NCBI GenBank assembly: GCA_030615975.1
Contig: JAUWYH010000091.1
Span: 1 to 6,386 of the forward strand
Length of the DNA: 6,386 nucleotides
Source: Candidatus Aminicenantota bacterium
Lineage (GTDB): Bacteria; Acidobacteriota; Aminicenantia; Aminicenantales; Aminicenantaceae
Direction of reading: 5' to 3'
Below are positions 1 through 6,385 of this stretch, piece after piece. The notes beneath the pieces were generated by a model. That model had not been told where the DNA came from, did no database searches, and was given only the letters and a program-made list of their open reading frames with translations. Within the stretch, counting starts at the first letter, position 1. Each line of letters begins with the position of its first letter. The position numbers and the translations under genes are program-made.

Positions 1-1
1 A

Positions 2-553
2 AGAACGCAAAAGGGATTTCGATGGATTTTAAAAAACAGACAGGACGATGGAGGATGGGTCATTCCTTACCGAACTATAGATAAAAAGGAGCTCAGGTCC
101 CGCTATAATTTCGAAGCTCAAATGAAACTTGACCCTGTTAAACCTGATAAATCTCAACCTTTTTCTCATCTTGTTACCGGAATGGTGCTTCGAGCTTTTG
201 CAGCCTCTCCTACCTGGAGAAAAAGAAAAGAGGCATGGAAAGCAGGGGAGTTGTTGGTGAGTCGTATTTTCAAGGCAGATAAATATGAAGACCGTCGCTT
301 TTCTTCTTTTTGGGAAGAAATCACTTATCCTTTCTGGGCCACTGATATATTGAGTAGTCTTGATTCTCTTTCTAAAATTAGCTTTGATATAAAGAATGAG
401 AAGATCCAGCAAGCACTCAGATGGCTAATGAGGAATCAGAATAAAGATGGTTATTGGGAAGCAAGGATAACGAAATCTTCTTTAGAAAACAATCTCTGGG
501 TTACAATAGCTGTTCTTAGAGTTTTAAAAAGATTTGGGTTGTTCGAACTTTAG
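2..553 (+). CDS. Squalene cyclase/prenyltransferase-like toroid protein, C-terminal part (5' truncated)
   Basis: The frame is open from the first bases of the window, so the true start lies upstream; the ATG at 122 is internal. The visible part is 183 residues. Near its start it has GFRWILKNRQDDGGW (QDDGGW at residues 14-19), and near its end a second repeat, RWLMRNQNKDGYW (DGYW ending about residue 152), followed by a helix ending VLRVLKRFG. These aromatic DGGW/DGYW turns between helices are the repeat signature of the alpha/alpha toroid fold of squalene-hopene cyclases, protein prenyltransferases and relatives. The middle part, with FWEEITYPFWATDILSSLDSL, resembles a group of bacterial proteins annotated only as prenyltransferase/squalene-oxidase repeat proteins. 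The DxDD motif of class II cyclases is not in the visible part and would be expected upstream, so enzyme activity cannot be judged. No signal peptide or membrane segment is visible. The stop is 19 bp from the stop of the convergent - strand gene. Fold assignment is fairly secure; function is unknown. Confidence 0.8.
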   Translation, partial: RTQKGFRWILKNRQDDGGWVIPYRTIDKKELRSRYNFEAQMKLDPVKPDKSQPFSHLVTGMVLRAFAASPTWRKRKEAWKAGELLVSRIFKADKYEDRRFSSFWEEITYPFWATDILSSLDSLSKISFDIKNEKIQQALRWLMRNQNKDGYWEARITKSSLENNLWVTIAVLRVLKRFGLFEL

Positions 554-572
554 CTTTTCTCGAGATTTTCCT

Positions 573-929
573 TCAATTTATGTATTCAATTGTCCGCTGT
601 TCCATGTCCTCGAGAATCTTAAGGAGGCGAGCTCTGGAATGCTGAAAATCTTGGTTGATTTTTTCATTCTCTCCTGAATCTTTAGGCCAAAAGACTAAAT
701 TTTTAAAAGAGCTCAGTCTAAGAAAACAATTCTTGATATTTTGGATGAGCTTCTTTAATGGATCTAAATCAAATTCTCGGCTTGAGATAATATTCTGTGC
801 CTCAGTGTGAAAATGATAAAAGACATTTGCCCATTCTCGGTTGTTACCTTTTCTTAATAATTCACTCAGATGATTCAAGACAAGAGCTAACTCTTCCAAT
901 CGCCACTTTTCTATTTTTTGTGTTGTCAT
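573..929 (-). CDS. Small hypothetical protein, possibly DUF6966-like
   Basis: This is a 118-residue, probably soluble and largely helical protein. It begins MTTQKIEKWRLEELALVLNHL and is rich in charged and leucine residues, with no signal peptide or membrane segment. The ATG is the first start after an in-frame stop three codons upstream, so the start is well bounded, although no good Shine-Dalgarno precedes it. The order of an N-terminal LEELALVLNHLSELLRKG helix, a REWANVF segment, then LKKLIQNIKNCFLRLSSFKNLVFW and a final helix recalls small bacterial proteins of the DUF6966 type, some of which sit near toxin/immunity genes; this is from memory and tentative. The competing + strand frame at 797-1033 covers only part of the region and reads as a cysteine- and hydrophobic-rich sequence without a ribosome binding site, so the - strand frame is preferred. 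It converges on the toroid gene and diverges from folK. Function unknown. Confidence 0.55.
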   Translation of the reverse strand: MTTQKIEKWRLEELALVLNHLSELLRKGNNREWANVFYHFHTEAQNIISSREFDLDPLKKLIQNIKNCFLRLSSFKNLVFWPKDSGENEKINQDFQHSRARLLKILEDMEQRTIEYIN

Positions 930-986
930 TCTATTTTATTCTTGATAATGGCATAACAGGCTGGAAAAATCGAGTTATTTTGTTAT

Positions 987-1015
987 TTGAACTTTTCATC
1001 CTTCTGATATATTAT
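987..1015 (+). promoter_or_regulatory. Candidate sigma70-type promoter for folK
   Basis: TTGAAC (987-992, 4 of 6 matches to TTGACA) and TATTAT (1010-1015, 5 of 6 matches to TATAAT) are separated by 17 bp. They lie in the 164-bp gap between the divergent small gene and folK. Transcription would begin near 1022 and give a leader of about 70 nt. The surrounding DNA is AT-rich, so chance matches are likely; the spacing is the main support. Confidence 0.35.
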
Positions 1016-1093
1016 CGTTTTTCACAAAATTAAAGGAAGTGCCTAATAAGTGTTAAATTTTCTTCTTGCTCATAACTGTTTACTATCTACTGT

Positions 1094-1621
1094 ATGAGGA
1101 TGAGATATTTTTTGAGCCTCGGCAGCAACCTCGGAGATAGAGGGAAAAATCTCGCGCAAGCTCTTGCTTTTCTGGAAGAAGAAGGGATGAAAATCATTAA
1201 GTCTTCATCTATCTACGAGACTCAACCGGTTGATCTTCCCTCCCAGCCTTGGTTTTTCAACCAAATTGTTGAGGTTGAGATAGTCCTCAATCCATTCAAT
1301 TTTCTAAATTTAGTAAAAAAAGTCGAGAAAAAAATGATGAGGAAGCCTCTCTACTCAAAAGGACCTCGAATAATCGATATAGATATTCTACTTGCTGAGG
1401 GAACCGTTGTGTTAACAAAAGAATTAAAGATTCCTCATCCGAGAATGGAAAAGAGAAACTTTGTTCTTGTTCCGCTTAAAGAAATTTCTCCTGAAACACT
1501 TCACCCTATTCTCATGGAAAAAGTTGAGGATTTATGGAAGAAATCCAGAGACAAAGGAATTGTTAAACAAATCAGTAAACAAAGCCTAAAGACCTCAAAG
1601 CAGACTATAAAAGAGAGATGA
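1094..1621 (+). CDS. folK: 2-amino-4-hydroxy-6-hydroxymethyldihydropteridine pyrophosphokinase (HPPK)
   Basis: HPPK transfers pyrophosphate from ATP to 6-hydroxymethyl-7,8-dihydropterin, the step before dihydropteroate synthase in cytoplasmic folate synthesis. The 175-residue protein carries the family landmarks in order: LSLGSNLGDR at residues 7-16, the pterin-site QPWFFNQ at 51-57, GPRIIDIDILL at 90-100 with the two magnesium-binding aspartates D95 and D97, and IPHPRMEKRNFVLVPL at 113-128. An arginine (R83) before the GPR loop may be the counterpart of a conserved catalytic arginine, but the loop is aligned only by eye. The start at 1094 places the first strand directly at the N-terminus, as is usual; ATG at 1100 is an equally possible start, and neither has a clear Shine-Dalgarno. 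The last 18 or so residues form a Lys/Ser/Gln-rich tail beyond the usual domain end. No other folate gene is visible, so folK stands alone here between unrelated genes. Confidence 0.95.
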   Translation: MRMRYFLSLGSNLGDRGKNLAQALAFLEEEGMKIIKSSSIYETQPVDLPSQPWFFNQIVEVEIVLNPFNFLNLVKKVEKKMMRKPLYSKGPRIIDIDILLAEGTVVLTKELKIPHPRMEKRNFVLVPLKEISPETLHPILMEKVEDLWKKSRDKGIVKQISKQSLKTSKQTIKER

Positions 1622-1650
1622 AGTCGAATTATATGATCTAAATCGTCAAT

Positions 1651-1678
1651 TTGCTAGCGGCCGCTTTTTTGCTATAAT
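1651..1678 (+). promoter_or_regulatory. Sigma70-type promoter for the TonB receptor gene
   Basis: A perfect TATAAT (-10) at 1673-1678 is preceded, after a 16-bp spacer, by TTGCTA (1651-1656, 4 of 6 matches to TTGACA). Transcription would begin near 1685 and give a leader of about 59 nt ending in a strong ribosome binding site. It is the best-looking promoter in the window and probably drives the receptor and the downstream S9 peptidase together. Confidence 0.6.
1656..1665. promoter_or_regulatory. 10-bp GC-rich palindrome in the promoter spacer, possible operator
   Basis: AGCGGCCGCT is a perfect inverted repeat in otherwise AT-rich intergenic DNA. It overlaps the last base of the proposed -35 and lies inside the spacer, where a bound protein would block RNA polymerase. 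It is followed directly by six T residues (1665-1670), so it could instead belong to a weak terminator for folK. However, as a hairpin it would have only three base pairs around a GGCC loop, which makes the terminator reading poor. No known regulator is recognised from the site. Confidence 0.35.
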
Positions 1679-1730
1679 ACTTTTTAATATAACATTCGTT
1701 AATTTCAGAAAAGGCAACACAGATAATCTC

Positions 1731-1738
1731 GGAGGAAG
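1731..1738 (+). promoter_or_regulatory. Ribosome binding site of the TonB receptor gene
   Basis: GGAGGAAG contains a full GGAGG core 8 nt before the ATG at 1744. This fixes the start and suggests efficient translation. Confidence 0.85.
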
Positions 1739-1743
1739 AGGCG

Positions 1744-3969
1744 ATGAAAAGGCCTGTTTGTTTTGTCCTGTTAATCTTTTTTATCACTGGGATTTCCTAT
1801 CCCAACGCAAAGGGAACTATCAGGGGCCGGGTTTCAAACCAGGAAGGGAAGCCCTTGGCTGATGTCAAAGTTGAGGTATATGATACTCCCGTTGTAACCC
1901 AGACCCTCACTGATGGAACCTTTGTTCTAGAAGAGATAGCACCAGGGGAATACCAGATTCTATTTACTCACCCTGACTATTTGGATGATATGGTCAAAGT
2001 CACTGTCAGTGAAAAACCAGGCAAATTTATCCAAGTTGCTCTATCTGCAAAAAATCCAATACTTCTGACTATTAAGGAAGAGATAACTGTAACGGCTGAA
2101 GCAGATTCCATAATAGATGTTAGCCTGCCATCTCACCGCACCATACTGCCCAGCAGTGTATTAACTGAATTGGGAATAGCCAACGTTGCTGAGGCTGTTG
2201 AGAAGATCCCTGGAGTGGTGATGGTTGGCAGTGGGGGGTATTCCATGGTTCCAGCAATAAGGGGACTCGCGGAACATCGAATTCTGCTTCTTGTTGATGG
2301 AGTTCGAATTACCTCTGAAAGGCGCATAGGTGCGAGTGCATCTTTTATCAATCTCAATGATATTGATCATATCGAGGTAAACCGCGGACCTTATTCGGTG
2401 TTCCACGGCTCTGGCGCCATCGGGGGGATTATTAACATTGTTACTAAATCACCCGAGTCTCATGCCCCACTCAGAGGAAATGCCCGGCTCGGTTACAATA
2501 CTGTTAGAAAGGAAGGAGCTGCTTCGGTTAGTTTAACTGGGTCACAGGGGAAATTCGGTTATATGATTGCAGCCAATGGAAAGAAAGCCAGCGATTACTC
2601 TTCACCAACTGGTATAATAGAACAATCCCATTACTCGGATTATGACCTTCTGCTAAAGGCTAATATACAGGGAAATGATTCTGAGTTCTATCTCACCTTA
2701 TTTCACTATCAAGGTATAGACATCGGCAAACCCAGTCCTGCTGCTAAATTCAAACCACGCTGGTACCCTAAGGAGAGGAATGCTATCTTCATCTTGGGTT
2801 TCAAGATAAAAAACAGGTTCCATTTGGATACCTTGAGTGCCAGCTTTTATCTTTTCCCCTCAATGCTGGATACTCAGAAAGAAAATTTAAGAGAATCCCT
2901 GACAGTGAAAGAAAGAAACCTGGCCAGAATTGAGGGCATCAATTTCGGGTTCAAGCTTCGGGGCGGAAAGGAATTGGGCAGAAGCCACACTCTAAATTTT
3001 GGGCTCGACATTTTCGGACGCCGCAGTGTAAAAGATAGGAACACTGAATGGATCTTTGATGATTACGGCAATCTCACAAAAAAAACAGAAGAAACCTCCC
3101 TTCTTGATGCCCGAAGAAATAATTTCGGTTTGTATATCGATGACAAGATTCAGATATCGTCATATTTATCTGTGAATTTGGGTGCACGCTTTGATTATAT
3201 CAACACCAGCAATTTTACTGACTCAGCGAATATGATTTCAAGAAGCGACCAGTCATTCACTGTATATATTGGCTCTATATTTCAGGTAACCCCTCGTCTT
3301 TCACTGTTGGCTAACCTGGGCCGTTCCTTTCGATTTCCAACAATTAGCGAGTTGTTTTACACTGGACTGACGGGTAGAGGAACAGTCTTTGGGAATGTAA
3401 ACCTGGAATCCGAGAGAAGTATAAACCTGGATTTAGGTTTGAGATACTTTCATGAAAAATTTTACGCCTCAATTTATGGTTTCAGCAATTTTGTAAGCGA
3501 TATGATCCAAAAATACGGCGGTTCAAGTGAAGACGAGTATTATTACAGGAATCTGACCAATGGTCGTATCACTGGTGTTGAGAGTGAAGTCTATATGTGG
3601 TTGATTGAAGATTGTGAGTTGTTTGTTAATTTCCACCATATGAAGGGCAGAGAAAAGGGCACCAATACTGCCCTTAATTATATTCCCTCTTCCCGTCTTA
3701 CCTTTTGGGTAAAGTACTCTCCTGGCAAGTTCTGGGTAGAGCCAAAAATCACTTTAGTTGCCGCCAAGGAAGACCCTGGTCCTCTCGAAATTGAAACAAA
3801 AGGATATACCCTCTTGAACACAATTTTTGGCTATAAATTCAATAAAAATATCACGCTGATTGCTGTTGCCCAAAATATCTTAAACCGTACATATCGTTTG
3901 AGTGCTGACGAAAAAGGAGTGGATGCTCCTGGCAGAGGCATCGTATTCAAAGTTTCTTATTCTTTTTAG
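1744..3969 (+). CDS. TonB-dependent outer-membrane receptor with N-terminal carboxypeptidase-regulatory-like domain
   Basis: This is a complete 741-residue outer-membrane receptor of the class that imports a substrate using TonB-ExbB-ExbD energy. In order it has a signal peptide (residues 1 to about 22: MKRP, a hydrophobic core, then NAKG); a carboxypeptidase-regulatory-like beta-sandwich (about 25-100, beginning GTIRGRVSNQEGKPLADVKV); a TonB-box-like EEITVTA at 112-118; and a plug domain (about 125-236) with IRGL, HRILLLVDGVRI and IEVNRGPYSVFHGSGAIGGI. A beta-barrel of about 500 residues follows, with the typical SFRFPTISELF near 528-538, GNVNLESE at 550-557, and a C-terminal PGRGIVFKVSYSF ending in Phe, the usual barrel-assembly signal. 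It is shorter than typical SusC proteins (about 1000 residues) and no SusD partner is present, so a glycan-uptake pair is not supported. The length fits receptors for siderophores, haem or cobalamin, or orphan receptors; the substrate cannot be told. The S9 peptidase 85 bp downstream suggests peptides or proteins as one option. Confidence 0.93.
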   Translation: MKRPVCFVLLIFFITGISYPNAKGTIRGRVSNQEGKPLADVKVEVYDTPVVTQTLTDGTFVLEEIAPGEYQILFTHPDYLDDMVKVTVSEKPGKFIQVALSAKNPILLTIKEEITVTAEADSIIDVSLPSHRTILPSSVLTELGIANVAEAVEKIPGVVMVGSGGYSMVPAIRGLAEHRILLLVDGVRITSERRIGASASFINLNDIDHIEVNRGPYSVFHGSGAIGGIINIVTKSPESHAPLRGNARLGYNTVRKEGAASVSLTGSQGKFGYMIAANGKKASDYSSPTGIIEQSHYSDYDLLLKANIQGNDSEFYLTLFHYQGIDIGKPSPAAKFKPRWYPKERNAIFILGFKIKNRFHLDTLSASFYLFPSMLDTQKENLRESLTVKERNLARIEGINFGFKLRGGKELGRSHTLNFGLDIFGRRSVKDRNTEWIFDDYGNLTKKTEETSLLDARRNNFGLYIDDKIQISSYLSVNLGARFDYINTSNFTDSANMISRSDQSFTVYIGSIFQVTPRLSLLANLGRSFRFPTISELFYTGLTGRGTVFGNVNLESERSINLDLGLRYFHEKFYASIYGFSNFVSDMIQKYGGSSEDEYYYRNLTNGRITGVESEVYMWLIEDCELFVNFHHMKGREKGTNTALNYIPSSRLTFWVKYSPGKFWVEPKITLVAAKEDPGPLEIETKGYTLLNTIFGYKFNKNITLIAVAQNILNRTYRLSADEKGVDAPGRGIVFKVSYSF

Positions 3970-4040
3970 GCTTGGATTTTGTCAATTTCTTTTTTGTTTA
4001 AAAACAGCTAAAATGATAATAAAAATGAAAAAATCAAGAA

Positions 4041-4048
4041 AAGGAGGG
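4041..4048 (+). promoter_or_regulatory. Ribosome binding site that sets the S9 peptidase start
   Basis: AAGGAGGG has its GGAGG core (4043-4047) 7 nt before the ATG at 4055. It decides between several in-frame ATGs (3902, 4013, 4025, 4055). Only 4055 has this ideal spacing, and it also puts a signal peptide at the N-terminus. Confidence 0.85.
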
Positions 4049-4054
4049 AAGAGA

Positions 4055-6148
4055 ATGAATTTAACAATTTTTAAGCAGAGATTTAGCTCTTTCTGGCTTA
4101 TTATCATTTTGTTTGTGTTTTTAACGCCTTATCTGGCTTACTCTTTTACCCTTGAAGCTGTTATGAGTTATGCTTTTCCGTCGAATCTTGTGTCTTCCCC
4201 TAGCAGAGATCTTGTTGTTTGGGTCTTTAACTGGCAAGGAAAACGGAATATCTGGATAGCAAAAGGCCCTGATTACAAGGCATTACAACTCACAGGCTAT
4301 ACTTTAGATGATGGACAGGAGTTAGGCCAACTTGCTTTTAACTTTGATGGAACAATAATCGTCTACGTTAGAGGTGGCTCTGCAAATAAATCAGGAGAAT
4401 ACCCTAATCCCACTTCCGACCCCGAAGGAGTTGAACAAGCTGTTTGGGCTATAAAAATGGAAGGAGGAGAACCCTGGCGAATAGGGCTGGGAAGCAATCC
4501 TGTTGTATCTCCAGTTGAAAATCTTGTGACTTACAGTTTAAGAAGAAAAATTTACCTTTCCTCTATTGAGGAAGATTCTAAGCCTAAAGTTTTGTTTGAA
4601 GCACGAGGGAGGAACACCCAGCAGACCTGGTCACCAGATGGATCAAAATTGGCTTTTGTCAGCTACAGGGAAGATCACAGCTTTATCGGCATATATGATT
4701 TCGAGAAAAAATCAATAAGCTGGATTTCTCCTTCTGTGGATAAGGATGGTTATCCGGTCTGGTCGCCCTGTGGGAAGTATATTGCTTTTATCCGCATCCC
4801 AGGGATGGTCTCTGTTTCATTCAGAGGAGGTGAGAAATTCTCTTTGATGGTAGCAGATGTTGAAAGCGGGAAAGCCAAGGTAATATGGGAATGTCCAAAT
4901 AAAACTGGTGGCTTTTCCCAGTATTATCCAGCCCAGACTCTCCGCTGGGCCGCAGAAGGACATTTAGTTTTTTATTCTGAGCACGAAAAATGGATGCACC
5001 TTTACTCCATATCTGTTAAAAATGGCAAAATTTTTTCTTTGACTCCAGGGGAATATGAAGTAGAAAACAGCTTCCTTTCTCCAGACGGGAAAACGCTCGT
5101 TTTCAATTCAAACTCAGGCGACATCGATCGCCGGCATCTCTGGTCAGTGCCTGCCACCGGCGGAAAGGCCAGACTTCTGACTCCTGGGAATGGTCTCGAA
5201 TGGGCACCAGTCCTTACTTCTGAAAGCAAAGACCTTGTGTTTTTGTGCTCGACAGCCTTTCAACCTGCTGCTCCGGCTGTCATGAAGCTTGGAGGAGGAA
5301 ATTGGCGTCTTATTGCACCTGAGGTTATACCGAAAGAGTTTCCCAAGAAAGAGCTTGTTGAACCTCAACAGGTCATCTTCAAGGCACCGGACGGATTTGA
5401 AATTCACGGCCAGCTCTTTCTTCCCAAAGGGGCAAAAGCCGGCGACAAGCGTCCTGCTGTTATTTTTATGCACGGTGGCCCTATCCGTCAGATGCTTCTC
5501 GGCTGGCATATGCGGGGTTATTACCATAATGCCTATGCTATGAATCAGTATATGGCTCACAAGGGCTATGTTGTTCTTTCTGTAAATTTTCGTTCAGGGA
5601 TTGGCTATGGATATGATTTTCGAAGAGCACCCAATCAGGGTCCTAGAGGCGCTTATGAATACCAAGATATCGTGGCAGCAGGACGGTATTTGCAGAACCT
5701 GCCAGAGGTCAACCCCAATAAAATCGGGCTCTGGGGCGGATCTTATGGCGGATATCTTACAGCTCTCGGGCTCGCCCGGGATTCTGAACTTTTCGCTGCT
5801 GGTGTAGATTTGCATGGGGTTCACGATTGGTCACTCCGGGGAAGGAGACGCAGCGGCGGAGGATGGGGAATCCGCGGAGAGGATCTGATGAGTTCTGCTT
5901 ACCAGTCTTCTCCAGTGGCTGATGTTGATTTCTGGACATCGCCTGTCCTTTTTATTCATGGAGACGATGACAGGAATGTCGATTTTGTCCAGACAACGGA
6001 CATTGTCCAGAGACTGAGAAAATTAGGAAAAGCCCATGTTGAACTTTTTATTATTCCGGATGAGGTTCATGGATTTCTTCTCCATAAAATATGGCTTAAA
6101 GTCTATGAGGCAGCAGCAGATTTTTTTGACCGGTTCCTGAAATCATAA
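4055..6148 (+). CDS. Exported S9-family (prolyl oligopeptidase-like) serine peptidase
   Basis: This is a 697-residue serine peptidase of the prolyl oligopeptidase clan, expected to cleave short peptides in the periplasm or outside the cell. Residues 1-30 form a signal peptide (positive start, hydrophobic WLIIILFVFL core, cleavage probably near LAYS); there is no lipobox Cys. Residues about 40-430 form a beta-propeller with WD40/TolB-like strands, seen as FNFDGTIIVYV, WSPDGSKLAFVS (192-), WSPCGKYIAFI (236-) and LSPDGKTLVFNS (342-). The propeller usually limits access to small substrates. The alpha/beta-hydrolase domain starts near 438 (APDGFEIHGQLFLP). It has an HGGP oxyanion motif at 473-476, nucleophile Ser563 in GGSYGGY, Asp639 in HGDDDRNV and His672 in DEVHGF, so the triad is intact. 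An in-frame extension back to 3902 would overlap the receptor gene and bury the signal peptide, so 4055 is chosen. Exact specificity (acylaminoacyl, dipeptidyl or oligopeptidase) cannot be told. The receptor gene lies 85 bp upstream with no terminator between, so an operon is likely. Confidence 0.93.
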   Translation: MNLTIFKQRFSSFWLIIILFVFLTPYLAYSFTLEAVMSYAFPSNLVSSPSRDLVVWVFNWQGKRNIWIAKGPDYKALQLTGYTLDDGQELGQLAFNFDGTIIVYVRGGSANKSGEYPNPTSDPEGVEQAVWAIKMEGGEPWRIGLGSNPVVSPVENLVTYSLRRKIYLSSIEEDSKPKVLFEARGRNTQQTWSPDGSKLAFVSYREDHSFIGIYDFEKKSISWISPSVDKDGYPVWSPCGKYIAFIRIPGMVSVSFRGGEKFSLMVADVESGKAKVIWECPNKTGGFSQYYPAQTLRWAAEGHLVFYSEHEKWMHLYSISVKNGKIFSLTPGEYEVENSFLSPDGKTLVFNSNSGDIDRRHLWSVPATGGKARLLTPGNGLEWAPVLTSESKDLVFLCSTAFQPAAPAVMKLGGGNWRLIAPEVIPKEFPKKELVEPQQVIFKAPDGFEIHGQLFLPKGAKAGDKRPAVIFMHGGPIRQMLLGWHMRGYYHNAYAMNQYMAHKGYVVLSVNFRSGIGYGYDFRRAPNQGPRGAYEYQDIVAAGRYLQNLPEVNPNKIGLWGGSYGGYLTALGLARDSELFAAGVDLHGVHDWSLRGRRRSGGGWGIRGEDLMSSAYQSSPVADVDFWTSPVLFIHGDDDRNVDFVQTTDIVQRLRKLGKAHVELFIIPDEVHGFLLHKIWLKVYEAAADFFDRFLKS

Positions 6149-6180
6149 AAATGTAGGGCCAGATGTCCTCATCGGGCCTT
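6146..6180 (-). terminator. Candidate intrinsic terminator for the - strand M14-like gene
   Basis: Read on the - strand, the arms 6180-6170 and 6165-6155 pair around the loop AGGA: four GC pairs, a mismatch, then GATG with CATC. Two mismatches interrupt the stem (6174/6161 and 6179/6156). A run of five T follows 3 nt later on that strand (complement of 6146-6150) and overlaps the stop codon of the S9 gene. It lies 17 bp beyond the stop of the convergent gene. It is weaker than the + strand terminator, with which it shares an arm. Confidence 0.5.
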
Positions 6181-6195
6181 TGCGGTCCGTTTTTT
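6173..6195 (+). terminator. Intrinsic terminator of the S9 peptidase transcript
   Basis: CGGGCC (6173-6178) pairs with GGTCCG (6184-6189), six pairs including one G-U, around a 5-nt loop. Six T residues follow directly (6190-6195). It starts 25 bp after the S9 stop and probably ends the receptor-peptidase transcript. Confidence 0.85.
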
Positions 6196-6196
6196 A

Positions 6197-6385
6197 TTAT
6201 TCTATGCCGCCATAGAATATAGAATTAAAAAGGATTTTAAAGGTGACGTAAGGTTGGGCACGGAACTGGACAGGAAATCCTAGAAGAATTATTTTTCCAT
6301 TACCATAGGGAACATCCAGTATCGTTGTTTTTTGTCGGATGATTTTATCTCCATAAATCCAACCACTCATCAAAGGATTTTCATC
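6197..6385 (-). CDS. C-terminal end of a M14-type zinc carboxypeptidase-like protein (cut by the window edge)
   Basis: Reading the - strand inward from the right edge gives 62 codons and a TAA stop (6197-6199); the start lies outside the window. The visible residues begin DENPLMSGWIYGDKIIRQKT and continue through LDVPYGNGKIILLGFPVQ to FRAQPYVTFKILFNSIFYGG. This order (NPLxSGW, then a VPxGxGKxxLLGF strand-turn-strand, then QFRAQ and TFKxLFN) is the ending I associate with the C-terminal amidotransferase-like domain of large bacterial M14 carboxypeptidases. The zinc ligands and catalytic Glu would be far upstream and are not visible, so activity cannot be assessed. It is convergent with the S9 peptidase, with a two-way terminator between them. 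If the assignment is right, two different exported peptidases lie side by side. The identification is from memory of the family's ending, not a search. Confidence 0.7.
   Translation of the reverse strand, partial: DENPLMSGWIYGDKIIRQKTTILDVPYGNGKIILLGFPVQFRAQPYVTFKILFNSIFYGGIE

Noticed and set aside
29..412. 127-codon open frame on the - strand
   Set aside because: It lies opposite the toroid gene, whose frame shows clear family motifs. Its own product is a compositionally odd mix with no recognisable pattern.
541..572. Palindromes GTTCGAAC (541-548) and CTCGAG (559-564) near the convergent stops, considered as a terminator
   Set aside because: Neither forms a looped hairpin followed by a T run; no terminator can be supported between these two genes.
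797..1033. 78-codon + strand frame with a hydrophobic C-terminal half
   Set aside because: It overlaps the better-supported - strand gene, has no ribosome binding site, and its hydrophobic end comes from reading AT-rich promoter-like DNA. A small membrane protein is not fully excluded.
1690..1701. Short inverted repeat TAAC-ATTC-GTTA in the receptor leader
   Set aside because: The stem is only four weak pairs with mismatching flanks; there is no sign of a riboswitch or other structured leader in about 59 nt.
2133..2406. Two - strand frames of 74 and 81 codons within the receptor gene
   Set aside because: They lie opposite the conserved plug domain and have no family pattern of their own.
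3979..4020. Possible separate promoter for the S9 gene (TTGTCA at 3979-3984; TAAAAT at 4009-4014; GATAAT at 4015-4020)
   Set aside because: The spacing from TTGTCA to either -10-like box is too long (24 bp or more). Single hexamers are expected by chance in this AT-rich gap.
3902..4054. Upstream extension of the S9 peptidase from the ATG at 3902
   Set aside because: It would overlap the end of the receptor gene by 68 bp, add 51 basic and aromatic residues before a good signal peptide, and ignore the ideal ribosome binding site before 4055.
5002..5939. Several 60- to 138-codon frames inside the S9 gene on both strands
   Set aside because: They are shadows of the peptidase coding frame, which carries an intact catalytic triad through the whole stretch.
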